Assembly (NCBI GenBank): GCA_910577365.1
Contig: CAJTMU010000006.1
Span: forward strand, 10,758-74,757
Length of the DNA stretch: 64,000 nucleotides
Direction of reading: 5' to 3'
From: an uncultured Oscillospiraceae bacterium
GTDB lineage: Bacteria; Bacillota; Clostridia; Oscillospirales; Ruminococcaceae
Below, piece by piece: positions 24,370 to 32,979 of the stretch. Within the stretch, counting starts at the first letter, position 1; each line of letters starts with the position of its first letter. A program made the translations under genes and the position numbers. The notes under the pieces were generated by a model. It saw only the letters and a list, made by a program, of their open reading frames with translations. It did no database searches and was not told the origin of the DNA.

Positions 24370-25782
24370 TCAGTTTAAGATTGACATAAGCCGCTTTTCG
24401 CTTGCGTTGGAGTAGTTTACTACATAAACTTGTTCACTATCGGCGGGTGTGGTATCGTTCCCGTAATATTCACGAATAGATCTGATGGTTATGCCGCAAA
24501 GTGCGCATTTTTCCCTGACTTCGGTATTGTCGGTTTTTATTGTGAAATGAAGTCCTGCGTTTTCCTCGTTTACTGTCACAGAATCCCCGAAGCTCTCCAT
24601 AAGCTCCAGAACAAGCTCCCTTATGCGGCGGTAGCGCTTTTTGGAGCGGTTGATGTGGCGCTCAAAATACCCTTCGGAAATAAACCGCGCCAGCGTGTAT
24701 TGCTCAAAGGCAGGAACGGAGCAGGAATAGAATCCCATGCGCTCCTGCCAGCGTTCGTAAAGACCTTCGGGAAGGCACATATAGCTTATTCTGACTGAGG
24801 GTGCGATAGTCTGTGAGAAGGTGTTGACATATATCACGCGTCCGCCGTCGTCCATTCCAAACATAGCAGGCAGCGGTCGACCGCTCCAACGAAATTCACT
24901 GTCGTAATCATCCTCTATTATAAAGCGCTCTTTACGCCCGCTCTTAGCCCATGTAATTATTTCGCGACGGCGCGATATGGGCATTACGGTTCCCGTAGGG
25001 AAGTGGTGGGCGGGAGAGATGTGAGCCACAGAAACGCCGCTTTCTTCCAAAGCCTTAACATCCATTCCGCAGTCGTCCATGGCTATAAGCTCGCTCCTTA
25101 CGTCGTTCAGCCGATAGATTTCTATTGGTTTGCGGTATCCCGGGTTTTCCGTGCCGTAGCTGTGCTCCCGTCCAAGAAGCTGTATAAGCAGATTATAGAG
25201 ATACTCGGTGCCTGAGCCGATTATTATGCGCTCGCTTGGCACGTAAAATCCGCGGACGCGGTAGAGATAATCTGAAACGGCAGAGCGAAGCTCCGCTGCG
25301 CCTCCGTTGGGTATGGGCTGTAAAAGCGCGGTTCCTTTTTCAAGAAGCACCGATCTCATAAGCCTTGCCCAAACTGTGAACGGAAAGCATTCGGCGGATT
25401 CAGTTATTGTCGGAGCGGCGCTCTCATCTTTTTCGGCAGCCTTTTCACCAAGACGAGAGCCGCCCTTAAGATGCGAATCGTTCTCATTTCGGGCGGCTTC
25501 GTCAAAACAAGTGTTTCCGCTAAGGCGCGACAGCGGTATTATCTCGCCGTTATACTGCACAAAGTATCCGCTTTTTTCCGCAGCCCTGACATATCCTTCA
25601 GCTATAAGCTGCGCATAGGCGTTTTCCACGGTTATAAGGCTAACTCCAAGCTGCTCAGCAAGCCTGCGCTTTGACGTCAGCTTTTCGCCCGTGCAAAGCC
25701 GCCCCGTAAATATATCGCGCTTTATATTTTCGTAGATCTGTTGATATAAGCTTATCTTAAGTTCCCTGTTTATCTCAATCAT
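24370..25782 (-). CDS. MocR/PdxR-type GntR regulator with aminotransferase domain
   Basis: The start is set at 25782 (MIEINRELKISLYQQIY), which overlaps the end of the radical-SAM gene by 8 bases and fits the GntR domain. The protein is 470 residues. Residues 1-75 are a winged helix (IFTGRLCTGEKLTSKRRLAE, VENAYAQLIAEGYV). The rest is a fold-type I aminotransferase-like domain with IIIEDDYDSEFRW and YVNTFSQTIAPSVRI, where the PLP lysine is expected. In this copy the typical SxSKxLxPxLR is SQTIAPSVR, so the usual Lys position is Gln-Thr: the PLP-anchoring lysine seems to be missing. It may sense an external aldimine or another ligand. Confidence 0.88.
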   Translation of the reverse strand: MIEINRELKISLYQQIYENIKRDIFTGRLCTGEKLTSKRRLAEQLGVSLITVENAYAQLIAEGYVRAAEKSGYFVQYNGEIIPLSRLSGNTCFDEAARNENDSHLKGGSRLGEKAAEKDESAAPTITESAECFPFTVWARLMRSVLLEKGTALLQPIPNGGAAELRSAVSDYLYRVRGFYVPSERIIIGSGTEYLYNLLIQLLGREHSYGTENPGYRKPIEIYRLNDVRSELIAMDDCGMDVKALEESGVSVAHISPAHHFPTGTVMPISRRREIITWAKSGRKERFIIEDDYDSEFRWSGRPLPAMFGMDDGGRVIYVNTFSQTIAPSVRISYMCLPEGLYERWQERMGFYSCSVPAFEQYTLARFISEGYFERHINRSKKRYRRIRELVLELMESFGDSVTVNEENAGLHFTIKTDNTEVREKCALCGITIRSIREYYGNDTTPADSEQVYVVNYSNASEKRLMSILN

Positions 25783-26692
25783 AATTTTTACCCTGCCATG
25801 TGTCAAGTTCACGCTGACGTTTGTCAATTCCGCCAAGCACAGAAATTTTATCGGCGCTCCACATCGGGGCAGCAAGAGCGGCTTTGTCACCGTCACCCGT
25901 AACACGCTCTATTACCGTTTGCGGAGGAATAAGCTCAAGCTGCCGCACAACTATGTCAATGTATTGCTCCTTTGTCAAGGGAGTATATCCACCGCTTTCG
26001 TAAATTTTATGGAGCCGTGTTCCGTGTATGACATGAAGCAGATGTATTTTTACTCCGTCGGGACGAAGCTTTCCAAGCCTCTGAGCTGTTTCAAGCATCA
26101 TTTCCACATTTTCATCAGGCAGCCCGTTGATTATATGCACACAGACCCTGACACGTTCGCGCAGAAGCGAATACCCAGCAAGAAAGTCCTCATAGCTGTG
26201 ACAGCGGTTTATCTTTTCGGCGGTGGCGTCGTGGACAGTTTGCAGCCCAAGCTCCACTGTAACAGGAATGGGCAGGGAGGCGAGAAACCGAACAGTTTCC
26301 TCATTTATACAGTCCGGTCTTGTTGCTATGGCAAGTCCGAATGCTCCCGCGTTTATAAGCTCGGTATACACTTTTTCAAGCTCCGGAAAAGGAGCGTAAG
26401 TGTTGGTGTGCGCCTGAAGATAAGCGATTATTTTCGCGTTTGGGTATTTGGCGCGGATTCGCAGTTTCTCACGACGGAATTGCTCCGCGGGGGTAAGTGC
26501 GCCGTCCGTGAAATATCCGCTGCCTCCTGCGCAGAAGATACAGCCGCCGCGCCCCTTGCTACCATCGATATTGGGACAGCTGAAGCCTGCGTCTATGGCT
26601 GCCTTGAACACCCTGCTGCCATAGGTGTGCAGATTATGGTAATAAAGCGTGTGGTAACGCTTGTTATCTTCAGAGTATTTAAAGCGATACAT
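25775..26692 (-). CDS. TIGR01212 family radical SAM protein (YtqA/YhcC-like)
   Basis: A 305-residue protein with the atypical N-terminal cluster segment CPNIDGSKGRGGCIFC, whose cysteines bind a 4Fe-4S cluster. Other signatures are YLQAHTNTYAP, TRPDCINEETV, VELGLQTVHDATAEKINR and HIINGLPDE. This matches the TIGR01212 group related to Elp3-like radical SAM enzymes; the reaction is not established. It is followed by the MocR gene with an 8-base overlap and preceded by the VOC gene 10 bp away, so these three minus-strand genes probably form one operon. Confidence 0.92.
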   Translation of the reverse strand: MYRFKYSEDNKRYHTLYYHNLHTYGSRVFKAAIDAGFSCPNIDGSKGRGGCIFCAGGSGYFTDGALTPAEQFRREKLRIRAKYPNAKIIAYLQAHTNTYAPFPELEKVYTELINAGAFGLAIATRPDCINEETVRFLASLPIPVTVELGLQTVHDATAEKINRCHSYEDFLAGYSLLRERVRVCVHIINGLPDENVEMMLETAQRLGKLRPDGVKIHLLHVIHGTRLHKIYESGGYTPLTKEQYIDIVVRQLELIPPQTVIERVTGDGDKAALAAPMWSADKISVLGGIDKRQRELDTWQGKNYD

Positions 26693-26702
26693 AACAGCTC
26701 CT

Positions 26703-27104
26703 TTATTCGGTTATTTCAACGGCGCTTCCATCAAACATAACGACTGCCTCGTAATAGCCGTCACCCGTAATGCGCGGCGGGCAGACCTTGAAGCCATCGG
26801 TCGCGAGGCGTTCTGCAAGCGTGTCAACGCAGTCTTTTCCGCCTACAGAAAAGGCAATGTGCGAATATCCAAGTGAAATTTGAGGGCTATCGGGCAGACC
26901 CGGTCGGTTCATTATCTCAAGCCGAGCCCCTTCGCCGAAAGAAAGGAAATATGACGTAAAACCCGTTGCGGCGTTGTGGTATTTCTCACCCGCAATTGCA
27001 CCGAAATATTTTATAAAGAAATTACGCGCTGCTTCAAGATCTGTTACGTAAAGGGCGGCGTGTTCGATTTTCATATTTGTTACAATGCTCACGTAATGTA
27101 GCAT
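26703..27104 (-). CDS. VOC (glyoxalase/bleomycin-resistance) family protein
   Basis: The conserved domain starts at MKIEHAALYVTDLEAARNF (ATG at 27074, 123 residues). An ATG at 27104 gives 133 residues but sits only 2 bases after GGAG, so the start is uncertain. The domain has two beta-alpha-beta-beta-beta units, and the four usual metal ligands appear as His in IEHAAL, Glu in RLEIM, His in YSHIAF and the final Glu in SAVEITE. Members include glyoxalase I, fosfomycin- and bleomycin-resistance proteins and dioxygenases; no specific role can be assigned. It is the first gene of the probable operon leading to MocR. Confidence 0.85.
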   Translation of the reverse strand: MLHYVSIVTNMKIEHAALYVTDLEAARNFFIKYFGAIAGEKYHNAATGFTSYFLSFGEGARLEIMNRPGLPDSPQISLGYSHIAFSVGGKDCVDTLAERLATDGFKVCPPRITGDGYYEAVVMFDGSAVEITE

Positions 27105-27250
27105 AACTCCTTTTTAATTTTGTACAGTTTTCGCACCGAATCCCGTTGCTTTAAAACTATATGCGGCAATATTGCGCTGCGGATACGTCCTCGTACGATA
27201 TTATTTTAAACCTATCGTGTAAAAAAGTCAATACAATTTTAAAAAAGTGC

Positions 27251-27279
27251 TTGACTATTTGGCTTATAAAGTATAAAAT
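27251..27279 (+). promoter_or_regulatory. Predicted promoter upstream of rlmN
   Basis: TTGACT (27251-27256), 17-bp spacer, TAAAAT (27274-27279). The leader to 27575 is almost 300 nt. It holds a small hairpin (AGCCGC...GCGGCT, 27292-27314) and a 31-codon open frame beginning MRVNEYVSGAVQRQ (near 27385) that I do not recognise. Confidence 0.6.
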
Positions 27280-27574
27280 AGACATACAGAGCCGCGGTCT
27301 GCACTTTGCGGCTGTGGGAAATGGTTGACAAGGCAGTGGTGAAGCATTTCGCGCTAAGTTTTTTTAAGAGACAGAGAGTGATTCATGAGGGTTAATGAAT
27401 ATGTAAGCGGAGCGGTCCAGCGGCAGTTTTTACATTACCCTAAAGAGACATTTTGCCGAAGCACACTTCAGGATAACTAAGGCTTTGCGCTGCTGCCAAG
27501 CAGTATAATAAGGTGTTTTGCGTAAAACTTTGAATAGTGCGTTGGAGTGGAAAAATATTAAACAAGGAGCCAAG

Positions 27575-28582
27575 ATGAACGTATACGGAATGACGCAGCA
27601 TGCGCTGGAGCTGTATTTTGAGGGGATAGGGGAAAATCCGTTCAAGGCAGGTCTGGTGTATGATGGTATATATAAGAAAGGTATCAGGGCGTTTGCGGAG
27701 CTTGGTTTTGCGGACAGGATAACCCAACAAATGGAGCGGGATCTTAAATTTGTGTTGCCAGAGGTCGTGGAGTCGTCGGACGGAGGCGACGCCGCAAAGC
27801 TGCTGTTGCGCCTTGAGGACGGGGAGTATGTTGAAACAGTGCTTATGCGCCAGAAGTTTGGCGACGTGCTGTGTGTTTCCACGCAGGTGGGCTGCAATAT
27901 GGGGTGCGCTTTTTGTCAAAGCGGACGGCTGAAAAAACGCCGCGATCTTTCAGCGGGAGAGATAGTGGGGCAGGTAATGTCGGTAAAGCGCAGCATAGGT
28001 TCGGAGATTGGCGGTGTTTCGGTCATGGGCATTGGCGAACCGTTTGACAATTTCGGGGCTGTGAAAGATTTCTGCGAAATAGTTTCCGCTGATAAAGGGC
28101 TTGCCGTAGGTCGCAGACATATCACGGTATCCACCTGCGGAATTGTGCCCAAAATATATGAATATGCTGCATTTCCGAGCAGCTATAATCTGGCGATAAG
28201 TCTTCATGCACCAAACGATGAGCTTCGCAGCAGAATAATGCCAGTAAACAAAGCTTATTCTTTGTCGGAAGTTTTATCGGCGGCAGAGCATTTTTCGGAA
28301 AAGACAGGCCGAAGAGTTACACTGGAGTATGTTATGCTGGGCGGTGTCAATGACCGTCCCGAACACGCTGAGCAGCTTGCAAGGCTTATCGGCAGCCGCA
28401 GCTTTTACGTTAATATTATTCCCTACAATCCCACCGATAACGGTTTTAAAAAGAGTGCTCCCGAGGATATTGCAATTTTTTATGATATTCTTAAAAAGAA
28501 CGGCGTTGTTGTTACAAGGCGCAGGGAGTTCGGGGCGGGTCTTAAGGCGGCTTGCGGGCAGCTTCGGGCGGATTATTTGTGA
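27575..28582 (+). CDS. rlmN: 23S rRNA/tRNA A2503/A37 C2-methyltransferase
   Basis: The start at 27575 follows AAGGAGCC; the product is 335-336 residues. It is a radical SAM enzyme with the cluster motif CNMGCAFC (C107, C111, C114), SLHAPNDELR and the second catalytic cysteine near residue 328 in AACGQLR, which forms the transient methyl-protein adduct. It methylates C2 of A2503 in 23S rRNA and A37 of some tRNAs. The sequence is more divergent than usual; GIGEPFDNF replaces the common GMGEPLLN. A Cfr-like function is less likely but cannot be excluded by eye. An integrase fragment begins right after its stop. Confidence 0.88.
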   Translation: MNVYGMTQHALELYFEGIGENPFKAGLVYDGIYKKGIRAFAELGFADRITQQMERDLKFVLPEVVESSDGGDAAKLLLRLEDGEYVETVLMRQKFGDVLCVSTQVGCNMGCAFCQSGRLKKRRDLSAGEIVGQVMSVKRSIGSEIGGVSVMGIGEPFDNFGAVKDFCEIVSADKGLAVGRRHITVSTCGIVPKIYEYAAFPSSYNLAISLHAPNDELRSRIMPVNKAYSLSEVLSAAEHFSEKTGRRVTLEYVMLGGVNDRPEHAEQLARLIGSRSFYVNIIPYNPTDNGFKKSAPEDIAIFYDILKKNGVVVTRRREFGAGLKAACGQLRADYL

Positions 28583-28595
28583 AGCAAAATTGTGA

Positions 28596-28883
28596 AATTG
28601 CTTCATTCAGCATAACGATCTGCTCAACTGCTCTATACATATCCTGCAGCACACAAACGCAACCCTGCTCATAGCGAGCGGCACGCCTATCAAAACAGTG
28701 TCCAAACGCCTGGGGCATTCCAACGTTTCAACCACCGGCAACATTTACACACACGCGATACAGTCCGCAGATGAGGCAGCAGCTATTCTATCACCGGTTA
28801 AACCATACAGCATTCAAGCACTCCCGAAAGCAGAAAAGAAAAGACGGCGAACCGTTCAAGGATCGCCGCTCGATTTTAGTTGA
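28596..28883 (+). pseudogene. C-terminal fragment of a phage/ICE-type tyrosine integrase
   Basis: After an in-frame TGA at 28593-28595 the frame reads ILQHTNATLLIASGTPIKTV, then RLGHSNVSTTGNIYTHAIQS, which are the HxxR region, H box and catalytic Tyr region of a Tn916/phage-type integrase. The expected LRHTNA reads LQHTNA, so the active-site Arg is lost. Only the last ~95 residues exist. It lies 105 bp from tRNA-Trp, a likely former integration site. Confidence 0.85.
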
Positions 28884-28954
28884 ATTTTTCTTGTAGTGGG
28901 CAAATAGTGGTCAAAAGGCTGTTTCAATGGTGTTTCCGTCGTATAAATAAAACT

Positions 28955-28979
28955 GCCGCAAATCCTTTAGGAGTGCGGC
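28955..28979 (-). terminator. Terminator of the tRNA cluster
   Basis: On the minus strand GCCGCACTCC pairs with GGATTTGCGGC, followed by AGTTTTATTTAT. It sits 10 bp after the tRNA-Trp end. Confidence 0.65.
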
Positions 28980-28988
28980 TTAACGGTA

Positions 28989-29064
28989 TGGCAGGGGCAG
29001 AAGGACTTGAACCCTCGACATACGGTTTTGGAGACCGTCGTTCTACCAACTGAACTATACCCCT
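28989..29064 (-). tRNA. tRNA-Trp (anticodon CCA)
   Basis: Cloverleaf with acceptor AGGGGTA/TGCCCCT, anticodon loop containing CTCCAAA, T arm GAGGGTTCAAGTCCTTC and an encoded CCA. It is the last gene of the cluster. Confidence 0.95.
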
Positions 29065-29070
29065 AAATAT

Positions 29071-29147
29071 TGGTGCGCCAACAGGGACTCGAACCCCGGA
29101 CCGACCGGTTATGAGCCGGTTGCTCTAACCAACTGAGCTATTGGCGC
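29071..29147 (-). tRNA. tRNA with CAT anticodon, probably tRNA-Ile2 (lysidine type)
   Basis: Cloverleaf with acceptor GCGCCAA/TTGGCGC and encoded CCA. The anticodon loop is CTCATAA on a CCGG stem, the form typical of Firmicutes tRNA-Ile(CAU), while the other CAT tRNA here has TTCATAC. Elongator tRNA-Met remains possible. Confidence 0.75.
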
Positions 29148-29224
29148 ATTTATTAATTGTTAGTAATTAGGTGTCGTACTGAAATCTTAAATATCAGCAA
29201 AACTGACATAACCAATTACTATAA

Positions 29225-29299
29225 TGGTGACCCGTGCGGGAATTGAACCCACGATTCCACCGTGAAAGGGTGGTGTCTTAACCACTTGACCAACGGGCC
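29225..29299 (-). tRNA. tRNA-Glu (anticodon TTC)
   Basis: Acceptor GGCCCGT/ACGGGTC, anticodon arm CACCCTTTCACGGTG with TTC, T arm GTGGGTTCAATTCCCGC, encoded CCA. Confidence 0.95.
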
Positions 29300-29302
29300 A
29301 TA

Positions 29303-29379
29303 TGGTAGCGGCAGTCGGATTTGAACCAACGACACCCTGGGTATGAACCAAGTGCTCTAGCCAACTGAGCTATACCGCC
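29303..29379 (-). tRNA. tRNA-Met (elongator, anticodon CAT)
   Basis: Acceptor GGCGGTA/TGCCGCT, anticodon arm TTGGTTCATACCCAG, encoded CCA. The TTCATAC loop is the usual elongator tRNA-Met form. This would be the substrate of TmcAL, encoded at the left end of the window. First gene of the cluster. Confidence 0.93.
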
Positions 29380-29418
29380 ATACAAACATCTACAAAGCCG
29401 TAACTCTGCGACTTAATA

Positions 29419-29447
29419 ATTATATCACTTTACGCATAATTTGTCAA
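29419..29447 (-). promoter_or_regulatory. Consensus promoter of the tRNA cluster
   Basis: On the minus strand TTGACA (29447-29442), 17-bp spacer, TATAAT (29424-29419), 40 bp before the first tRNA. Confidence 0.9.
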
Positions 29448-29608
29448 TACCTTTTTTAAAAATTTTAAATTTTTTTATCTTTTCTCAAAGATTTTTGAAT
29501 AATTCCTGGCAAACAGTCATCTGACGTGAAAATGACATAAAACCGAAAAGTTTCTGGCAACCTTTTGGGCATGATCTTAATGCATTTTCAGCATTCTATT
29601 TGTAAATC

Positions 29609-29645
29609 ACAACCGCTGCAATGTCATAGTCATTGCAGCGGTTGT
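29609..29645 (-). terminator. Strong hairpin after the GHKL gene
   Basis: ACAACCGCTGCAATG (29609-29623) pairs perfectly over 15 bp with 29631-29645. Neither side has a full T tract, but its place 80 bp after the GHKL gene suggests termination. Confidence 0.6.
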
Positions 29646-29726
29646 TGTATAAATATGTGACGTTTTCCGCAGAGATTAGCAATACTTCCGTCCGAATCTT
29701 GATTCGGAGCATTATCGGTTAGCTTA

Positions 29727-32700
29727 TTACGCTTTTTCGACCACGTCGGCATCTTCGTTGGAGTGTTCAGCCTCTCGTTCTGCCTTAAGTCTGGAAGAAA
29801 GCGCCTTTGAGTTATCATCGAACCATTTTGCTGCAAGCAGCGGTGTGAGGATTATATCCATAACCTCCTCGTTGCCGTCGTGAACGTTTCCGCCGAACGC
29901 TCCCCGTTCATCCGCGGCTGCCTCGCAGATGTCATATGTGAATTGCGGATGGTATTTTATGCGGCAGTAAAGGAATTCCGCAGGTATCTTTTCTATCAGA
30001 GATATCTCTTCCAGCCATAGGAACGGTGACATTCCGCCTATGCTGATATCGTCTATTATCCAGCCGCCCGCCGCGTTTGCGTCGTTCGAGCAGAGGTACA
30101 GCGAGAAGTTAAATTTCTGTTCCTTTTCGCCGTTAAGCATTTCAATGGTAAAATTCCTCATCACAAAGCTGTTTATCACGTCCGTTTCGTATCCGCAGCA
30201 GGGGCAGACGCCGCCATATCCGAACAGCTTTGCGTTTATATCACGAGCAAAATAATTTCTGTAACCCTTTTTAGTCTTATAGTCGGCAATTCTTGTTACC
30301 TCTCCTCGCAGGAAGTCAAATTCACTGCGGGTGATGGTAGGAATAGGCTTAAAGTAGTACGGTATTTGGTCAAGCAGTACAAGATTCGGCTCCTCTGTGC
30401 TGGAGAAAAGCGACCTTAGAACATTTTTGTTTTCTCCCGTAAGCAGGAACTCCACGAACCCAGCAAACACAGGCTTAGGTGCTCCGTCGCGCAGTATAAC
30501 GAACCTGTCGGCTTTCTCTTTATCGTCGTTATCCAGCTTTTCCGAGATATCAACGATTTTCAGCAGCTTGTTGCTTTTATCAATCAGAGCCAACTTGTCC
30601 AGTCCCAAATCGCATACAAATACTTTTGCAAGCAGCGTATCAATCTTCTCCGCCGTGCCGCTCTCAGGCAGTGCCGCAAGTATTTCCTCGGAGTCAAAGC
30701 TGTAACGCGCGGGGGTATAGGGGAAGTCAAACATGCGGTTAAGGAACAAACCGCTGTCGATAAGCGCGTAAACGTCTCCGACTATCTCAAGCAGGTCGGC
30801 GTTGGTGATGTTGGAGGGTATCATGAACTGCTTTCCATAAGCTGAGAAGCGATAGCGCTTGTTGATATCCAACGCAAGTGTGACTTCACCGCCCTGACCC
30901 TTTATCTCACGCAGGAAAGTCATTACGTCCTTTCCGTTGGTAAAGGAGTTCATAAACAGTGTTACGACCTGATTGTATATCTGGTGATTTTCAAATCGCA
31001 TTTCGTGAGCCGCCAGAACGTCGTAAGCCTTTTTGAAGTTTCCAATATTTATTTTGGATATTTCAAACTGAATTGTGGTGGCGCCGGCGGTTATAACAAA
31101 TTGGAAGTACTTCATGGCTATGCGGTAGCTTTCACCAAACATTTCGTCTATTATTCGGAAAGCCTCTTCAAGCGCGTTTTCGTCCGCAACAGCGCCGTTT
31201 ACGATACATTTTTCCAGCTTGCGCCCGATAATGCTCTTAAAGCCAAGCCCTAAATCATAATCGTTTATCTGGCGGTTTCCGTCGGAGGACATAAAGTAGG
31301 TATTTTCTCCGCAGCAGAATGCGTACAAAAACTCGCTGCCCTCGTCATCCGAGGCGAGATCGCCCCAGTTGTACCGCGCCAGCAAAACATGGTTGGAGTC
31401 GATGTCATACCACTTGTTAAGCTGCTCTATATCGTCAAGCAGCATCTTAGCTGCCGAGCCATCCTCATGCTCCTGCTTTGATACCTCGCTGCGCTCGGTA
31501 AATATACCGTTTTCGCGCAGCTCCGCAAAGGATACCAGTTCCTCGCTGTCAGGCATAAGCAGGGAAATACCGTCGCAGAATTTTTCCTTTAGCCCGCTGA
31601 CAAGTGTGCTGGTGTTGATATAGTTGTAGAAAAATTCAAAAACATACTGCTTTGGGCGTAGTATATAGCGCTCGGGATTATCCTTTCTTGCTGTAAGCTC
31701 CAGCACGAACAGCCGTTTGTATTCCTCAACGACGCGCATGATGCCGCTTTCAATTTTTGAAGATACCTCTTCAAGGCAATTGTGGCGTATTCCCGCGCGG
31801 TTATTGGTTATGTAGCTGTTGGGAACGCTTACGAAAAAGGCGGAAAGCTGCTCCTGAATAAATTTTTGACTGTTAGCTCTGACAAGACCTGTCAGCTCAA
31901 AGGTGGAAAAGTAGTTGTATTTTGACATCATCACCTTAGCTGCTTCGCGCTTCGCGCCTGACACAGCATAGGGAATAAGGTATACAAACCCGTCATGCTC
32001 CGCATAGATAAAGTCCGCAACGCTCTTCCCGTTTTCTGAAAAGCGTATCTTGGTAACAGAATTTTCATCCTTCCGGTATTCCTGTATCTTATACACTACC
32101 TCCGGTTTGCCGTAGTTGATTATTGCAATATTAAATGTGCGTGAGGGACATTCCTCCTCATCGCTGCTTTTCAGATGCTTTTTTCTAATAAATGCGAAGC
32201 AAAGCTCCACAAGGTTAATATAATCTCCCTTTTTTGAGGTCAGCGTAACCAAATTTTCATGCAGCTTCTGCTGATCCGCTTCGTCCAGCGAGAAAACGAC
32301 TTCGGTATGCTTGAACATGGGCGCGGTAAGGTCAAGCTCTCTTACCTTAAGAGTGCCCTCGTCGTTTACAACACGCAAGGAATAGTTGTTGGAGCGCATT
32401 TTGAACCAATCAACGTTCGCAAAGACGCTTTTCGCGCCAAGACCAAAGCGGCCCTCGCGCTCTGAAATGCCCTCGTTTCTGCCCACCGAAAGATAGTAGA
32501 ACACCTGTTCCAAGCTGAATCCCGTTTCATTGTAGGTCAGCTTTACTTGTCCCTCGTCAAGGAATTCTATCATCACTTTGATGTCGCTGCTGTCGTAATC
32601 ACAGCCGAAAACGTTCTGCAGCAGCTCGCGCATAATGGATTCTCTCGGGTAATCCTGCATCATACCCGTTACATTTATCGCGCCTCTGCCGGCGTACATA

Positions 32701-32861
32701 TTGTTAAAATACTGCTTGAAAGGCTCACTGTCGACTTCGCGTGAGCTGAGCTTTTCCTGAATATCCGCAAGAACGGCATTCATACCCTCTTTATCGTTGG
32801 CGGTGTGTCGTTCAAAAAAGTCGCCAAGCAGCTTTTCCACAGCCTCATAGCTTAAGCTCAT
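29727..32861 (-). CDS. Sacsin-like GHKL ATPase with C-terminal zinc finger
   Basis: A 1044-residue protein. The N-terminal GHKL (Hsp90/MutL/MORC-type) ATP-binding site shows the N box RELLQN (78-83), a G1-like YNETGF (110-115) in place of the usual DxGxG, then LSVGRN and the G2 loop GRFGLGAKSVF (137-147), as in sacsin and NO VEIN proteins. The middle ~700 residues have no domain I can name. Near the C-terminus CPCCGYE (about 884-890) with a later LYLCSN (about 923) looks like a zinc site. The very end is charged. The gene lies 118 bp after the SNF2-like gene on the same strand. A two-gene ATPase system is likely; DNA repair, chromatin-like remodelling or defence are all possible. Function unknown. 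Confidence 0.8.
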   Translation of the reverse strand: MSLSYEAVEKLLGDFFERHTANDKEGMNAVLADIQEKLSSREVDSEPFKQYFNNMYAGRGAINVTGMMQDYPRESIMRELLQNVFGCDYDSSDIKVMIEFLDEGQVKLTYNETGFSLEQVFYYLSVGRNEGISEREGRFGLGAKSVFANVDWFKMRSNNYSLRVVNDEGTLKVRELDLTAPMFKHTEVVFSLDEADQQKLHENLVTLTSKKGDYINLVELCFAFIRKKHLKSSDEEECPSRTFNIAIINYGKPEVVYKIQEYRKDENSVTKIRFSENGKSVADFIYAEHDGFVYLIPYAVSGAKREAAKVMMSKYNYFSTFELTGLVRANSQKFIQEQLSAFFVSVPNSYITNNRAGIRHNCLEEVSSKIESGIMRVVEEYKRLFVLELTARKDNPERYILRPKQYVFEFFYNYINTSTLVSGLKEKFCDGISLLMPDSEELVSFAELRENGIFTERSEVSKQEHEDGSAAKMLLDDIEQLNKWYDIDSNHVLLARYNWGDLASDDEGSEFLYAFCCGENTYFMSSDGNRQINDYDLGLGFKSIIGRKLEKCIVNGAVADENALEEAFRIIDEMFGESYRIAMKYFQFVITAGATTIQFEISKINIGNFKKAYDVLAAHEMRFENHQIYNQVVTLFMNSFTNGKDVMTFLREIKGQGGEVTLALDINKRYRFSAYGKQFMIPSNITNADLLEIVGDVYALIDSGLFLNRMFDFPYTPARYSFDSEEILAALPESGTAEKIDTLLAKVFVCDLGLDKLALIDKSNKLLKIVDISEKLDNDDKEKADRFVILRDGAPKPVFAGFVEFLLTGENKNVLRSLFSSTEEPNLVLLDQIPYYFKPIPTITRSEFDFLRGEVTRIADYKTKKGYRNYFARDINAKLFGYGGVCPCCGYETDVINSFVMRNFTIEMLNGEKEQKFNFSLYLCSNDANAAGGWIIDDISIGGMSPFLWLEEISLIEKIPAEFLYCRIKYHPQFTYDICEAAADERGAFGGNVHDGNEEVMDIILTPLLAAKWFDDNSKALSSRLKAEREAEHSNEDADVVEKA

Positions 32862-32979
32862 ACAATTTTGCCTCGTTTCTCCGTACGGTGCTTTTGTTTA
32901 GTATACGATCCCCCCGCACGGTCGGGGTGTTTACGGTATCAATTGGTTTTTGCCGCGCCATTGCGGCAGCTGTTTCTAA

